Assembly: GCA_035545895.1 (NCBI GenBank) | Contig: DASZXJ010000155.1 | Location: 1-20,453, forward strand | DNA length: 20,453 nucleotides | Direction: 5' to 3' | Source of the DNA: DASZXJ01 sp035545895 | GTDB taxonomy: Bacteria; Planctomycetota; Phycisphaerae; Tepidisphaerales; Tepidisphaeraceae | Shown here: positions 1 to 6,671 of the stretch, in pieces | Position numbering within the stretch: position 1 is the stretch's first letter | Layout of the letters: each line of letters opens with the position of its first letter | Notes under the pieces: generated by a model | Told to the model about the DNA's origin: nothing | Databases searched by the model: none | The model's input: only the letters and a program-made list of their open reading frames with translations | Made by a program: the position numbers and the translations under genes

Positions 1-102
1 ATCCTAGCCGATTACAGCGATTTTGTCGATCTTTTCCCGGCAAATCGACGGCAAATTCGGTGTTCAATTCGCGTTTCGTCGAGTAAATCGGGGCAGTTTG
101 AT

Positions 103-233
103 CAAAAACCGATACTGGTGCAGTTTGATGTGACACGGCCTTTCCAGGCCGTGCAATGTACCGCATGCGCAGGGAAGCCTATGTCACAATAAACTTTCCT
201 TTTTCTTCAAACTGCACCAGTACCCAAAAACCG
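103..233. repeat. MITE-like inverted-repeat element with flanking direct repeats
   Basis: Perfect 16-bp inverted repeats, TACTGGTGCAGTTTGA (113-128) and its complement (207-222), bound a 110-bp noncoding segment. Just inside, TGTGACA (129-135) pairs with TGTCACA (182-188). A separate perfect 8-bp stem with loop TTCC occupies 134-153. The 9-mer CAAAAACCG lies outside both ends (103-111 and 225-233), like a target-site duplication. No ORF inside looks coding. It could be a non-autonomous transposable element or a large structured intergenic repeat. Only one copy is visible here, so mobility is inference. Confidence 0.5.
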
Positions 234-234
234 G

Positions 235-531
235 CTAGGTCAAATCGGGTGGAACTTTATGAAGTTGCCTGGAGCGCCTGCGCGTTTTTGCGATATTGCT
301 TTGTCCGAGCATCGCCTGGATCGGGTTTTTTCCGGAAAGCCCCTTATATGCCAATGCGGCCCCACAAGCGGCCATCAATGCGGACATCAAACCATTTCGA
401 GGGATACTGTACCGAATGAGCGCCAGCCCGACTGCGGCCGTACAGGTCTGCTCCAAGACCGCGCCCAAATCGATGCGAACCAGCTCATAACCATCGCCGA
501 CTTCTCGAGCGACGTATGCAGGTGGCAGCAT
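235..531 (-). CDS. Small protein with DUF2892-like hydrophobic C-terminus
   Basis: A 98-residue protein. Residues 25-68 form a weakly hydrophobic region ending in AYKGLSGKNPIQAMLG, which resembles the GxxLxYRGLTGxCPxYxAxG signature of YgaP-type DUF2892 membrane segments. The tail is basic (KTRRRSRQ). The start is well supported: AAAAGGAG (complement of 538-545) lies 7 nt before the ATG. It is 27 nt downstream of the 559-915 gene on the same strand, so the two are probably cotranscribed. Function is unknown. The DUF2892 link is made by eye and is tentative, since the typical two-helix hairpin is imperfect here. Confidence 0.6.
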   Translation of the reverse strand: MLPPAYVAREVGDGYELVRIDLGAVLEQTCTAAVGLALIRYSIPRNGLMSALMAACGAALAYKGLSGKNPIQAMLGQSNIAKTRRRSRQLHKVPPDLT

Positions 532-558
532 GCTGGTCTCCTTTTAGGAGCCCTTGTC

Positions 559-915
559 TTAAAGGGATATTGATCCGCGGAAAGCGCTGTCAAACAAATA
601 GGAATCGAGCCGGTCGATCGTAATATCGACGTTGTCGAAACGTGATTCGATTTCAGACGCTTCGAACGATTCAGTTTCCAATGCCGGTGCGGCATAAACC
701 GATATGAATTGGCCCAACTCGTTTACCGCGCTTTCCAATCGTTCAATCAACCTTACAACTTCGGCTTGGTTTTTCGGATCAACCGGAAGCGGTGCGATGG
801 TCCAATGCTGCAGGCGACCAATGACATAACGCAGGCGTCCATGCCAGTGAGCGAACAGGGCATTCGATTCAACGGGCTCAACTTCACACACCGTAGACTC
901 GCAGCCAAAACGCAT
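559..915 (-). CDS. Hypothetical protein, 118 aa
   Basis: I do not recognise this protein. The frame is open further upstream to 969, but the ATG at 915 has a strong Shine-Dalgarno (GGAGGA, complement of 921-926) five bases away, so I chose it; the product begins MRFGCESTVCEVEPV. It is acidic and probably largely helical, with an amphipathic stretch around residues 48-75 (QAEVVRLIERLESAVNELGQ). No signal peptide or membrane segment is visible. It precedes the 235-531 gene by 27 nt in the same direction and likely shares its transcript. Good ribosome-binding sites on both genes are the main evidence that they are real. Confidence 0.55.
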   Translation of the reverse strand: MRFGCESTVCEVEPVESNALFAHWHGRLRYVIGRLQHWTIAPLPVDPKNQAEVVRLIERLESAVNELGQFISVYAAPALETESFEASEIESRFDNVDITIDRLDSYLFDSAFRGSISL

Positions 916-1090
916 AACGATCCTCCATATAACAACGTTGAAATAGTCTTCACTTACCGTGCAGCGCAAATCAGGGGCGCAATCCTAGCCGTTATAGGTG
1001 AATCCCTTAGAATTCCTGGTGATTTATCGTGTGCTGGAACCGGCGGATGGACAGGGTTAGAGTGCGTTTTCAACCAACTGGTGGAGGCAA

Positions 1091-2062
1091 GTGAAATTCG
1101 TGAACAGATTAACGGCTGTGATTGCTCTGTGCTTTGCCATGCCGGTTTTGGGGCAGACGACCTTGCCTTCGGTAGTCGCTCCCAATGCCAAGGTCGAAAA
1201 AATCTCCGGCGAATTCAAATTCACCGAAGGCGCATGCTCCGACAAGCAGGGCAACGTGTATTTCGTCGATCAGGACAACAACCGGATCATGAAATACGAC
1301 ATCGATGGCAAATTGACCACGTTCATGCAGCCCAGCAACTACTCCAACGGCATGTGCTTCGACAATACCGGCCATCTCATCGCCTGTGCCGATGAAAAGA
1401 ACGAGATGTGGAGCATCGACATCACCACCAAGGCCGTGAAGGTGATCCTCAAGGATTTTGAAGGCAAGTATTTCAACGCTCCAAACGATGTATGGGTGCA
1501 CCCGACCAGCGGCCGAATCTATTTTACGGACCCATATTATCACCGCACCTGGTGGAAGCGCGGCGATCGCGACGCGAGTGAATTACCACAATCGGTCTAT
1601 TTTCTCGAACCGGATTCGGGCAAAGCGGTACGATTGATCGGCAACGTCAAGCAAGCCAATGGATCAACGGTGGCCCTCGATGCGGAACATTTCCGCCAGC
1701 CCAACGGCATCATCGGAACACCTGATGGCAAGCAGATTTACGTCTCGGATATCGCCGGCGGCAGAACATATGTGTACGACATCAAGGAAGATGGCGCGCT
1801 GGCCAATGGCAAGCTGTTCTGTTCCGCCGGCTCGGATGGAATGACGATCGATTCGGAGGGAAATGTTTACTTTAGCGCTCGTTCGCGTCCACCTGGCGTA
1901 ACGCTTTTCAGCAAAACCGGCGAAAATCTTGGCGTGATTCCCGTCGCCGAAGCGCCCGCCAACATGTGTTTTGGCGGCAAGGACATGAAAACCCTCTTCA
2001 TCACCGCCCGCACTGGGTTTTACGCAGTGAAGACCACCGTTCACGGCGTGGGAAGTCAATAA
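1091..2062 (+). CDS. Exported SMP-30/gluconolactonase-family protein
   Basis: A 323-residue six-bladed beta-propeller hydrolase of the SMP-30/gluconolactonase/LRE-like family, whose members usually open sugar lactones using a bound divalent metal. Residues 1-21 look like a signal peptide (basic start, hydrophobic core, VLG|Q), so the protein is probably periplasmic. Family residues visible include Glu46 in FTEGACSD, Asn132 in NAPND, FTDP (145-148), Asn205 in QPNGI and Asp249 in SDGM, consistent with a complete metal site. The start is GTG preceded by GGAGG at 1083-1087. Its 3' end overlaps the convergent PAP2-like gene by 7 bp. No sugar-catabolic neighbours are present, so the substrate is unknown. 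Confidence 0.9.
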   Translation: MKFVNRLTAVIALCFAMPVLGQTTLPSVVAPNAKVEKISGEFKFTEGACSDKQGNVYFVDQDNNRIMKYDIDGKLTTFMQPSNYSNGMCFDNTGHLIACADEKNEMWSIDITTKAVKVILKDFEGKYFNAPNDVWVHPTSGRIYFTDPYYHRTWWKRGDRDASELPQSVYFLEPDSGKAVRLIGNVKQANGSTVALDAEHFRQPNGIIGTPDGKQIYVSDIAGGRTYVYDIKEDGALANGKLFCSAGSDGMTIDSEGNVYFSARSRPPGVTLFSKTGENLGVIPVAEAPANMCFGGKDMKTLFITARTGFYAVKTTVHGVGSQ

Positions 2063-2739
2063 ACGATTTGCGCGAGCCACTGATCGACGGTCGGCGCGAT
2101 TTTCCATGCGAACTGATACACAAACATCGCGGTGATTGTGCCGGTAAAGACATCCATGGTGTAATGCGCCCGCAACACCAACACCGTAGTGATCTCGAAG
2201 ATCGCTACAGCGATTCCAAGTGCAATTCCAACGGGTCCGAGTGCATTTCCCAGGCAAGCAGCCCCGAAGACCGCCAGTGCGGTGTGCCCGGAGAAAAACA
2301 GATCGCTGGAGCAGCCATAAGTGACTAAAAGCGCCGGAAACCCCGGATGCCGCCAGATCATTCCATTGGGCGGGGGTAGCGGACAACACATCTGACAAAT
2401 CTGCCGTAAGGCAAAGACCATCAATAACCCAAGAAATGGTTGAAACGTCGCACCGAAGATCGCCAGCAGCAGCACCCAGATACTGACCAGATCGATGACC
2501 AGCGAACTGGCAATTAACAGCGCATTTGCTTTTTTGGGGTTCGCGAGAAGCCGTGCGTGCAGCGGCGCGGTTAAGTCATGAATTCGATCGCATAACCCCG
2601 CGCCACTGGCGAGCATCGCCGCATCGCGACGGCTGATCAGCCATTGCGTTAAGAACCACAGTCCCAATCCCAAAACGATGACCACGACGCGAACGCCGGC
2701 CAGCTTCAATTCGACGATGCCCAACATCGGATCAATCAT
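2056..2739 (-). CDS. Membrane PAP2 / sphingomyelin-synthase-like phosphotransferase
   Basis: A 227-residue multi-pass membrane protein with hydrophobic segments around residues 14-35, 72-95, 98-115, 150-162, 165-188 and 196-212. The motifs CSSDLFFSGHTA (His152) and HYTMDVFTG (His192, Asp196) match the His-His-Asp triad of the PAP2_C / sphingomyelin-synthase-like group. The preceding LRQICQ...LPPPNG also resembles that group. Such enzymes transfer or hydrolyse phospho-head groups at the membrane. It could be a lipid phosphatase or a head-group transferase, and sequence alone does not decide. Its ATG overlaps the stop of the upstream acyltransferase in an ATGA (2736-2739), indicating coupled translation. 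Confidence 0.85.
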   Translation of the reverse strand: MIDPMLGIVELKLAGVRVVVIVLGLGLWFLTQWLISRRDAAMLASGAGLCDRIHDLTAPLHARLLANPKKANALLIASSLVIDLVSIWVLLLAIFGATFQPFLGLLMVFALRQICQMCCPLPPPNGMIWRHPGFPALLVTYGCSSDLFFSGHTALAVFGAACLGNALGPVGIALGIAVAIFEITTVLVLRAHYTMDVFTGTITAMFVYQFAWKIAPTVDQWLAQIVY

Positions 2740-3920
2740 GACTTTGCCAGCATTTCGCGCATTTGAGAGGCGATTGCTTCGAGTAACGGATCTGTTTCAT
2801 CCCGGCCTTGGCGATTAGGATTGACTTCGATCGCAGTGCCGACATTGATGGTCACGGTGCTCTCGCCATGGACGCGCACCATATCGGTCAGGTCTTCCTC
2901 AAAACGTTCGATGGTTTCAAACATCCGCTGCGGCGAAGGATTGGATTTCACATAGTCCGGCGGATAATGCACAAGCTGCATCGCCAGATAACAATCCGCC
3001 AGGTGCTTCCAGCGTCGCTTGTGCTCGATGGGGCTGATATCTCCCTTGACCATATCTGGAAGGATCGCCGCCCGAATGCGCTTGACCCGCGCAGCCACGG
3101 TTCCATCGTGCTGGCCTTTCGCCCATTCATTTTCCAGCGGCGCCAGGATGGCTTCAATCAATTGCTGCACGCGAGGGCCGATCTCTCCGATTCGCGGCTC
3201 GTTTAGATATTCCAGTTCTTTGAGAGCCAGCAAAGCAGCGCCAATCTTGTAAATGCGCTGTTCAAGCGGCAAATGCGAAGTCGGCTGCCAGGTCAGGCGG
3301 GTTTCAATTTCATCGAGCACCTCGGCACCGGCGGATTCCACGCTGCCATCAAAATGGTAGCGAAGGGCGATGGGATGCACGACCACCTTGCCCGGCGGAT
3401 TGAGCTTCGCCCGTCGCTTGGCGGCTGTTCGTGCGATCAGTGACACGCCATCCATCAGCTCATTGAGTTGGTCGTTGGTTCGCGAAATGTATCCTTCGGG
3501 AAAAATCACAAGCGGTCGCTGGGCGCATTCGAGCAATTCCACCGCGGTGTTAACGGCTGTTCGATCAACTCCTTCACGATAAATGCTGAACGCTCCGGCG
3601 CGTGGAAGCAAAAACGACTTCAACCAGTCCTGCATGAACAGGTGCCAACTGGCCATGATGTAGAGCTTGACGTGTGCCAACCGCCCAAGCATGCCCATCA
3701 CCAGCGGGTCGGAATCGCGGCAGTGATTCGACGCCAGAACAATGCTGTGGCCAGCCTTGTACGATTCTGTCAATCTTTCGATGTTGTTGGAATGGACTTG
3801 CGTCACGCCATACTGCTTGCGAAGCATGCGCGGCAAATAGAATTGCAATATGGTTTGCCAGAACGTCGATCGGTGCGGCGGCACCGGCGCGTAGGGTTTA
3901 TCAATAATGATGTTCTGCAT
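2736..3920 (-). CDS. PlsC-type lysophospholipid acyltransferase (LPLAT family)
   Basis: A 394-residue protein with the glycerolipid acyltransferase signature: NHCRDSD (HX4D, His66 and Asp71) and FPEG (140-143). Family members acylate lysophosphatidic acid or related acceptors from acyl-CoA or acyl-ACP at the inner membrane. The acyltransferase domain covers roughly residues 40-210. The following ~180 residues are a mostly helical, charged extension that I do not recognise. I chose the ATG at 3920; the frame extends to a TTG at 3965, but that lies at the foot of a palindromic repeat and lacks a ribosome-binding site. The ATGA overlap with the PAP2-like gene suggests consecutive steps in phospholipid metabolism. 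Confidence 0.87.
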   Translation of the reverse strand: MQNIIIDKPYAPVPPHRSTFWQTILQFYLPRMLRKQYGVTQVHSNNIERLTESYKAGHSIVLASNHCRDSDPLVMGMLGRLAHVKLYIMASWHLFMQDWLKSFLLPRAGAFSIYREGVDRTAVNTAVELLECAQRPLVIFPEGYISRTNDQLNELMDGVSLIARTAAKRRAKLNPPGKVVVHPIALRYHFDGSVESAGAEVLDEIETRLTWQPTSHLPLEQRIYKIGAALLALKELEYLNEPRIGEIGPRVQQLIEAILAPLENEWAKGQHDGTVAARVKRIRAAILPDMVKGDISPIEHKRRWKHLADCYLAMQLVHYPPDYVKSNPSPQRMFETIERFEEDLTDMVRVHGESTVTINVGTAIEVNPNRQGRDETDPLLEAIASQMREMLAKS

Positions 3921-3968
3921 GCACCTGCCCGAGCATAGTTTGCATAACAGTGTACCGGCGGTCAATTC

Positions 3969-4002
3969 GCCGCTTGCGGCTTAGCGCTCAGCCGCAAGCG
4001 GC
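3969..4002. repeat. Palindromic repeat with CCGCTTGCGGC core, copy 1
   Basis: GCCGCTTGCGGCT (3969-3981) and its exact complement (3990-4002) form a 13-bp perfect stem around the 8-nt loop TAGCGCTC. It lies in the 127-bp divergent gap between the acyltransferase (minus) and the PhyH gene (plus). The arm core recurs in the larger hairpin at 17888-17953, so this is a dispersed palindromic element. No T-run follows the stem, which argues against a simple intrinsic terminator. Confidence 0.8.
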
Positions 4003-4047
4003 AGCAGAAGGTTGCACCGGCGTTTACATCGACTTACTCTTGGCTTC

Positions 4048-4920
4048 GTGCAAATTCCTGAAAAGCATCGATCCGAACTTCTCAAGCGCGGCTACACGAT
4101 CGTCCCGGGATTTCTGTCCGACGACGAACTAGCGACGGCAGGAAATGAAATGCTCGGCTATTTTCCCTCTGCGGAGGAATTGGCTGCTACACCACAGCGA
4201 TATGGTTCGATCTTTGAAGACCCGGAACATCAGCAAATTGAGTTTCCGTTCGCCAGTGATGGGCTGAACGATATTTCAACTCATCCCGACTTGATCGAAT
4301 TTGTACAACGAATGCTCGGTACGAAGGGGGTTCTGCTGTCACAGGCCGCGATCTGGGCCAAGTACGCCGGCACGGGCGATTTCGATCAGGGTCTGCATCT
4401 GGATTACCAGGGAAACACGCTGGTCGTACCGCGCGATGATGGCGATTATCGCCAGGTCAATATGATCCTGTACTATACCGATGTCACCGAAGACCTCGGC
4501 CCGACATATGTCGTCTCGCAGGAAAAGACCGCCGACCTTCCCTTGTGGCCCACGCATCGGCCGCGCAAAACCAACCCCAAATTATATGAACACGAACGAC
4601 CCGTCCTCGCCAAAGCAGGAGACCTGTTCGTTTTCTCCATGCGAACCTGGCACCGCGCCAGCGACATGACCGCCAGTGCCGGCGCACGATTTTCCCACCA
4701 CTTTGTCTGGCGATCAGCCAGGCACGGGTTCCAGGGTTATCACCAGTGGTCAAAGCATGGAGAAAACCCCGATTTGCAGCAGCTTATGGAACGGGCAAAA
4801 CCGGCCCAGCGAGAAGTTCTGGGTTTTCCGCCAGTCGGTAGTGAATATTGGAACAAGGAAACGCTTGCGGCGGTGAAATTGCGGTATCCGAAGATGGATA
4901 CTGCACCGTATCAATCTTAG
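4048..4920 (+). CDS. Phytanoyl-CoA dioxygenase (PhyH) family protein
   Basis: A 290-residue Fe(II)/2-oxoglutarate-dependent oxygenase. The iron triad is visible as HLDY (His117, Asp119) and WHRASDM (His202), with Arg214 in GARFSH a candidate for binding 2-oxoglutarate. The N-terminus RGYTIVPGFLSDDEL is typical of the family. These enzymes hydroxylate varied small molecules, and the substrate cannot be read here. The start is uncertain. I prefer GTG 4048, which gives a family-like N-terminus (MQIPEKHRSEL); an in-frame TTG at 4012 would add 12 residues and sits just after the palindromic repeat. Neither has a clear ribosome-binding site. The gene ends 14 bp from the convergent DUF5615 pseudogene. 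Confidence 0.85.
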   Translation: MQIPEKHRSELLKRGYTIVPGFLSDDELATAGNEMLGYFPSAEELAATPQRYGSIFEDPEHQQIEFPFASDGLNDISTHPDLIEFVQRMLGTKGVLLSQAAIWAKYAGTGDFDQGLHLDYQGNTLVVPRDDGDYRQVNMILYYTDVTEDLGPTYVVSQEKTADLPLWPTHRPRKTNPKLYEHERPVLAKAGDLFVFSMRTWHRASDMTASAGARFSHHFVWRSARHGFQGYHQWSKHGENPDLQQLMERAKPAQREVLGFPPVGSEYWNKETLAAVKLRYPKMDTAPYQS

Positions 4921-4934
4921 TAATCCCCAATTTC

Positions 4935-5290
4935 TTACCTTGGCCGACGGAATCTCAGCTTTTGACTTGTTACAACCACAAACGAGTGTTCTCCACGTGA
5001 TTCGATCAATGGCAGCGCTTCTTTCATTCGATGGATGCGTTCTGAAATTGGCAGATCGTTAATCCGCATCAGGATTACGCCGGTGGTCAATAAACCTCGT
5101 CGGAAGACAAGCTCTCGCCGAAATCCTTGTCGTCGGTAAATAAAAACCGCTGGTCATCGTGTGCAATCTTAAGTAGACGATCATCTGAACTGCTTTGTAA
5201 AGACTCAGCCGCATATAGGACATCATGCCCACTTTGCCGCAACCAAAGTACAAGATCTGCGTGAATGTTTTCGTCGCCAAGCGGCTTCAT
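4935..5290 (-). pseudogene. DUF5615 PIN-like toxin gene broken by a 2-bp frameshift
   Basis: The 5' part encodes a PIN-like DUF5615 protein (MKPLGDENIHADLVLWLRQ ... FTDDKDFGE) but stops early after 67 codons. The missing C-terminal half is intact in another frame: LVFRRGLLTTGVILMRINDL continues to a stop at 4935-4937. The frames join perfectly if two bases are removed from the GAGAG tract (complement of 5112-5116), giving DKDFGE-LVFRRGLL and a 117-residue protein of normal family length. The ATG (5290) lies 9 nt after the DUF433 stop, the usual antitoxin-toxin order. An AG duplication inactivating the toxin is the simplest reading; a sequencing error or a -1 recoding event is possible. Confidence 0.82.
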
Positions 5291-5299
5291 GAAAACGAT

Positions 5300-5548
5300 T
5301 TATTTGAAGACCGTCTCGTCGCGGTGCAGAAGGGCGGCTGCGTAGGCCATTGCGGCCCGCAAATGCTCGGCAGTGATGCGCGGGTGACCTCGAAGCAATT
5401 CGGCTTCAGTTGTTCCACTGCCGAGTTCTTCTAAAACGTGCTCAACCGTGATTCGTGTGTTCTTAAACACAGGCTTTCCCGTCATCACGTCCGGCTTTTC
5501 TTCGATGTAATCTTGCCAATTCATACTTGCTATATCATACCATGTCAT
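5300..5548 (-). CDS. DUF433 family antitoxin-like protein
   Basis: An 82-residue DUF433 protein: KPDVMTGKPVFKNTRITVEHVLEEL followed by LLRGHPRITAEHLRAAMAYAA is the characteristic family pattern, thought to form a small helix-turn-helix. DUF433 genes commonly precede DUF5615 PIN-like genes as predicted toxin-antitoxin modules, and that order is seen here. The start at 5548 overlaps the methyltransferase stop as ATGA, implying translational coupling. An alternative ATG at 5524 (MNWQDYI) matches the usual family start and follows a TATGAT sequence, so a separate short transcript is conceivable. The partner toxin is frameshifted, which would leave this antitoxin without a target. Confidence 0.82.
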   Translation of the reverse strand: MTWYDIASMNWQDYIEEKPDVMTGKPVFKNTRITVEHVLEELGSGTTEAELLRGHPRITAEHLRAAMAYAAALLHRDETVFK

Positions 5549-6279
5549 TTCTGTCCGGTATGGTCCTTTTTAACAACAAACAAATAATTAAACCCCCGCA
5601 AAAAGAAATTGCCCTCGTCCGCTGCTTTGCGGTAGTTGCCCATTTCAAGCGTCTTGTTGTGTCGTACCACTGCGATGATATCGACCGGCTCAAAGCCGAC
5701 CTTGCGCAGCCGAGCGAACAGTTCAAATCCGATCGCATGGAACTTGCCCGGATGCTCGTAACTGTCCGAAACATACAGACCAAGTATTCGATCCGGCTTC
5801 AGCACGCGATGGGCTTCGCGGAATGCCTGTTCCATGGCGTCGTAATATTTGGGATCAGACGCTGCCAGCTTGCCGATGTCGCGCGGATCATCCCCATAAT
5901 CCAGATGCGTGCCATAGGGTGGGTCCATGAAGACCAGGTCAACCTTGCTGCTTAATTCCGGGGGCAACTTGCGGGCATCGACCCGGAAAATGTCCTTTCG
6001 CGCGGGATGAACATCGTATCCCAGCGCTTTGCGTTCCAGATCGCGAGCAACATCCATTGTCGTACCGCTTCCACAGAATGGATCGACGATAAGGTCTCTT
6101 GGCCTGGTGTATCGCTGGAGCAAATTCCAGATGATGTAACTGGGTGTAGCCCCCTTATATCCCGGCCGACCCTGGTGCTCATCCCCGTAGTCCTGCGACG
6201 GATATTCCCAAAGCGTTGTCACTTGTAACCGCAAAGGCGGTTTGGGCGGTCTGGAATGGGCGGGCGGCCGATGCTTCAT
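5545..6279 (-). CDS. Orphan site-specific DNA methyltransferase (N6-A or N4-C)
   Basis: A 244-residue Rossmann-fold DNA methyltransferase. The S-adenosylmethionine motif DPFCGSGTT (66-74) comes first and the catalytic motif DPPY (119-122) second, followed by a region with FLRGFNYLFVV near the C-terminus. DPPY favours adenine-N6 methylation, though N4-cytosine is possible. The start at ATG 6279 has TAGGA 8 nt upstream; ATG 6288 is in frame but has only an immediately adjacent GG. No restriction endonuclease lies nearby, so it is probably a solitary methylase. It overlaps the DUF433 gene by ATGA, forming a minus-strand operon of methylase, antitoxin and broken toxin. Confidence 0.82.
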   Translation of the reverse strand: MKHRPPAHSRPPKPPLRLQVTTLWEYPSQDYGDEHQGRPGYKGATPSYIIWNLLQRYTRPRDLIVDPFCGSGTTMDVARDLERKALGYDVHPARKDIFRVDARKLPPELSSKVDLVFMDPPYGTHLDYGDDPRDIGKLAASDPKYYDAMEQAFREAHRVLKPDRILGLYVSDSYEHPGKFHAIGFELFARLRKVGFEPVDIIAVVRHNKTLEMGNYRKAADEGNFFLRGFNYLFVVKKDHTGQK

Positions 6280-6671
6280 GAGAAGCATCCTACGTTTCGC
6301 AAATCAGTTGTCACGAGTCGCTCAATCCCAGCGTCGATCATTTGCACGTTGCGCGAAAACTCACGGATGAGTTGCTTTAGGCAGGCCAGCTTTGAACAGT
6401 TGCAAACTGCATCTTTCAATGCCCGCTTTTTGCGGTGGCGTTCGGAACTTCAATTTGACATACGTTGCTGGACATCGAAATGCTTTTAACAATTCAACTT
6501 GCAATCCAATTGTGCCCATCGTGCAAATTGCAATGTCATTCTTGACCGTACCTTGAATTTTGCACGACATGTCTGGGTTCTTTCGGTACGTCCCCTCATC
6601 TTCACCTGGAAAAACGCGATTGCAATTAGAGGACTTCACTGGCATCGCGTTCGCAACATGGGGAGACAACT
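6280..6671 (+). promoter_or_regulatory. Noncoding divergent leader of the kdp locus
   Basis: About 390 bp without a convincing gene separates the methyltransferase (minus) from the Kdp sensor kinase (plus), so the kdp promoter is probably here. A TTGACA at 6455-6460 could be a -35 element, but the sequence 17 nt downstream (AAATGC, 6478-6483) is a poor -10, so this is weak. The palindromic hexamer TTGCAA occurs four times, at 6400-6405, 6499-6504, 6528-6533 and 6620-6625, a candidate operator cluster. A good ribosome-binding site, GGGAGA, ends at 6666. I saw no recognisable riboswitch or intrinsic terminator. Confidence 0.4.

Noticed and set aside
709..1395. 228-codon plus-strand open frame
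   Set aside because: It runs antisense to the 559-915 gene and then out of frame into the gluconolactonase gene, and its composition (Arg/Gln/His-rich) is typical of a shadow frame.
1664..2398. 244-codon minus-strand open frame across the gluconolactonase and PAP2-like genes
   Set aside because: It is antisense to one well-supported gene and out of frame in the other, with no domain.
4935..5290. Programmed -1 frameshifting as the way the DUF5615 toxin is made
   Set aside because: No good X XXY YYZ slippery heptamer sits at the junction in the right frame, and a GA/AG duplication explains the change more simply. Kept only as an alternative.
6280..6671. A c-di-AMP (ydaO-type) or other K+-related riboswitch in the kdp leader
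   Set aside because: I could not find the conserved motifs or a terminator-like hairpin; only the TTGCAA repeats stand out. A covariance-model scan would decide.
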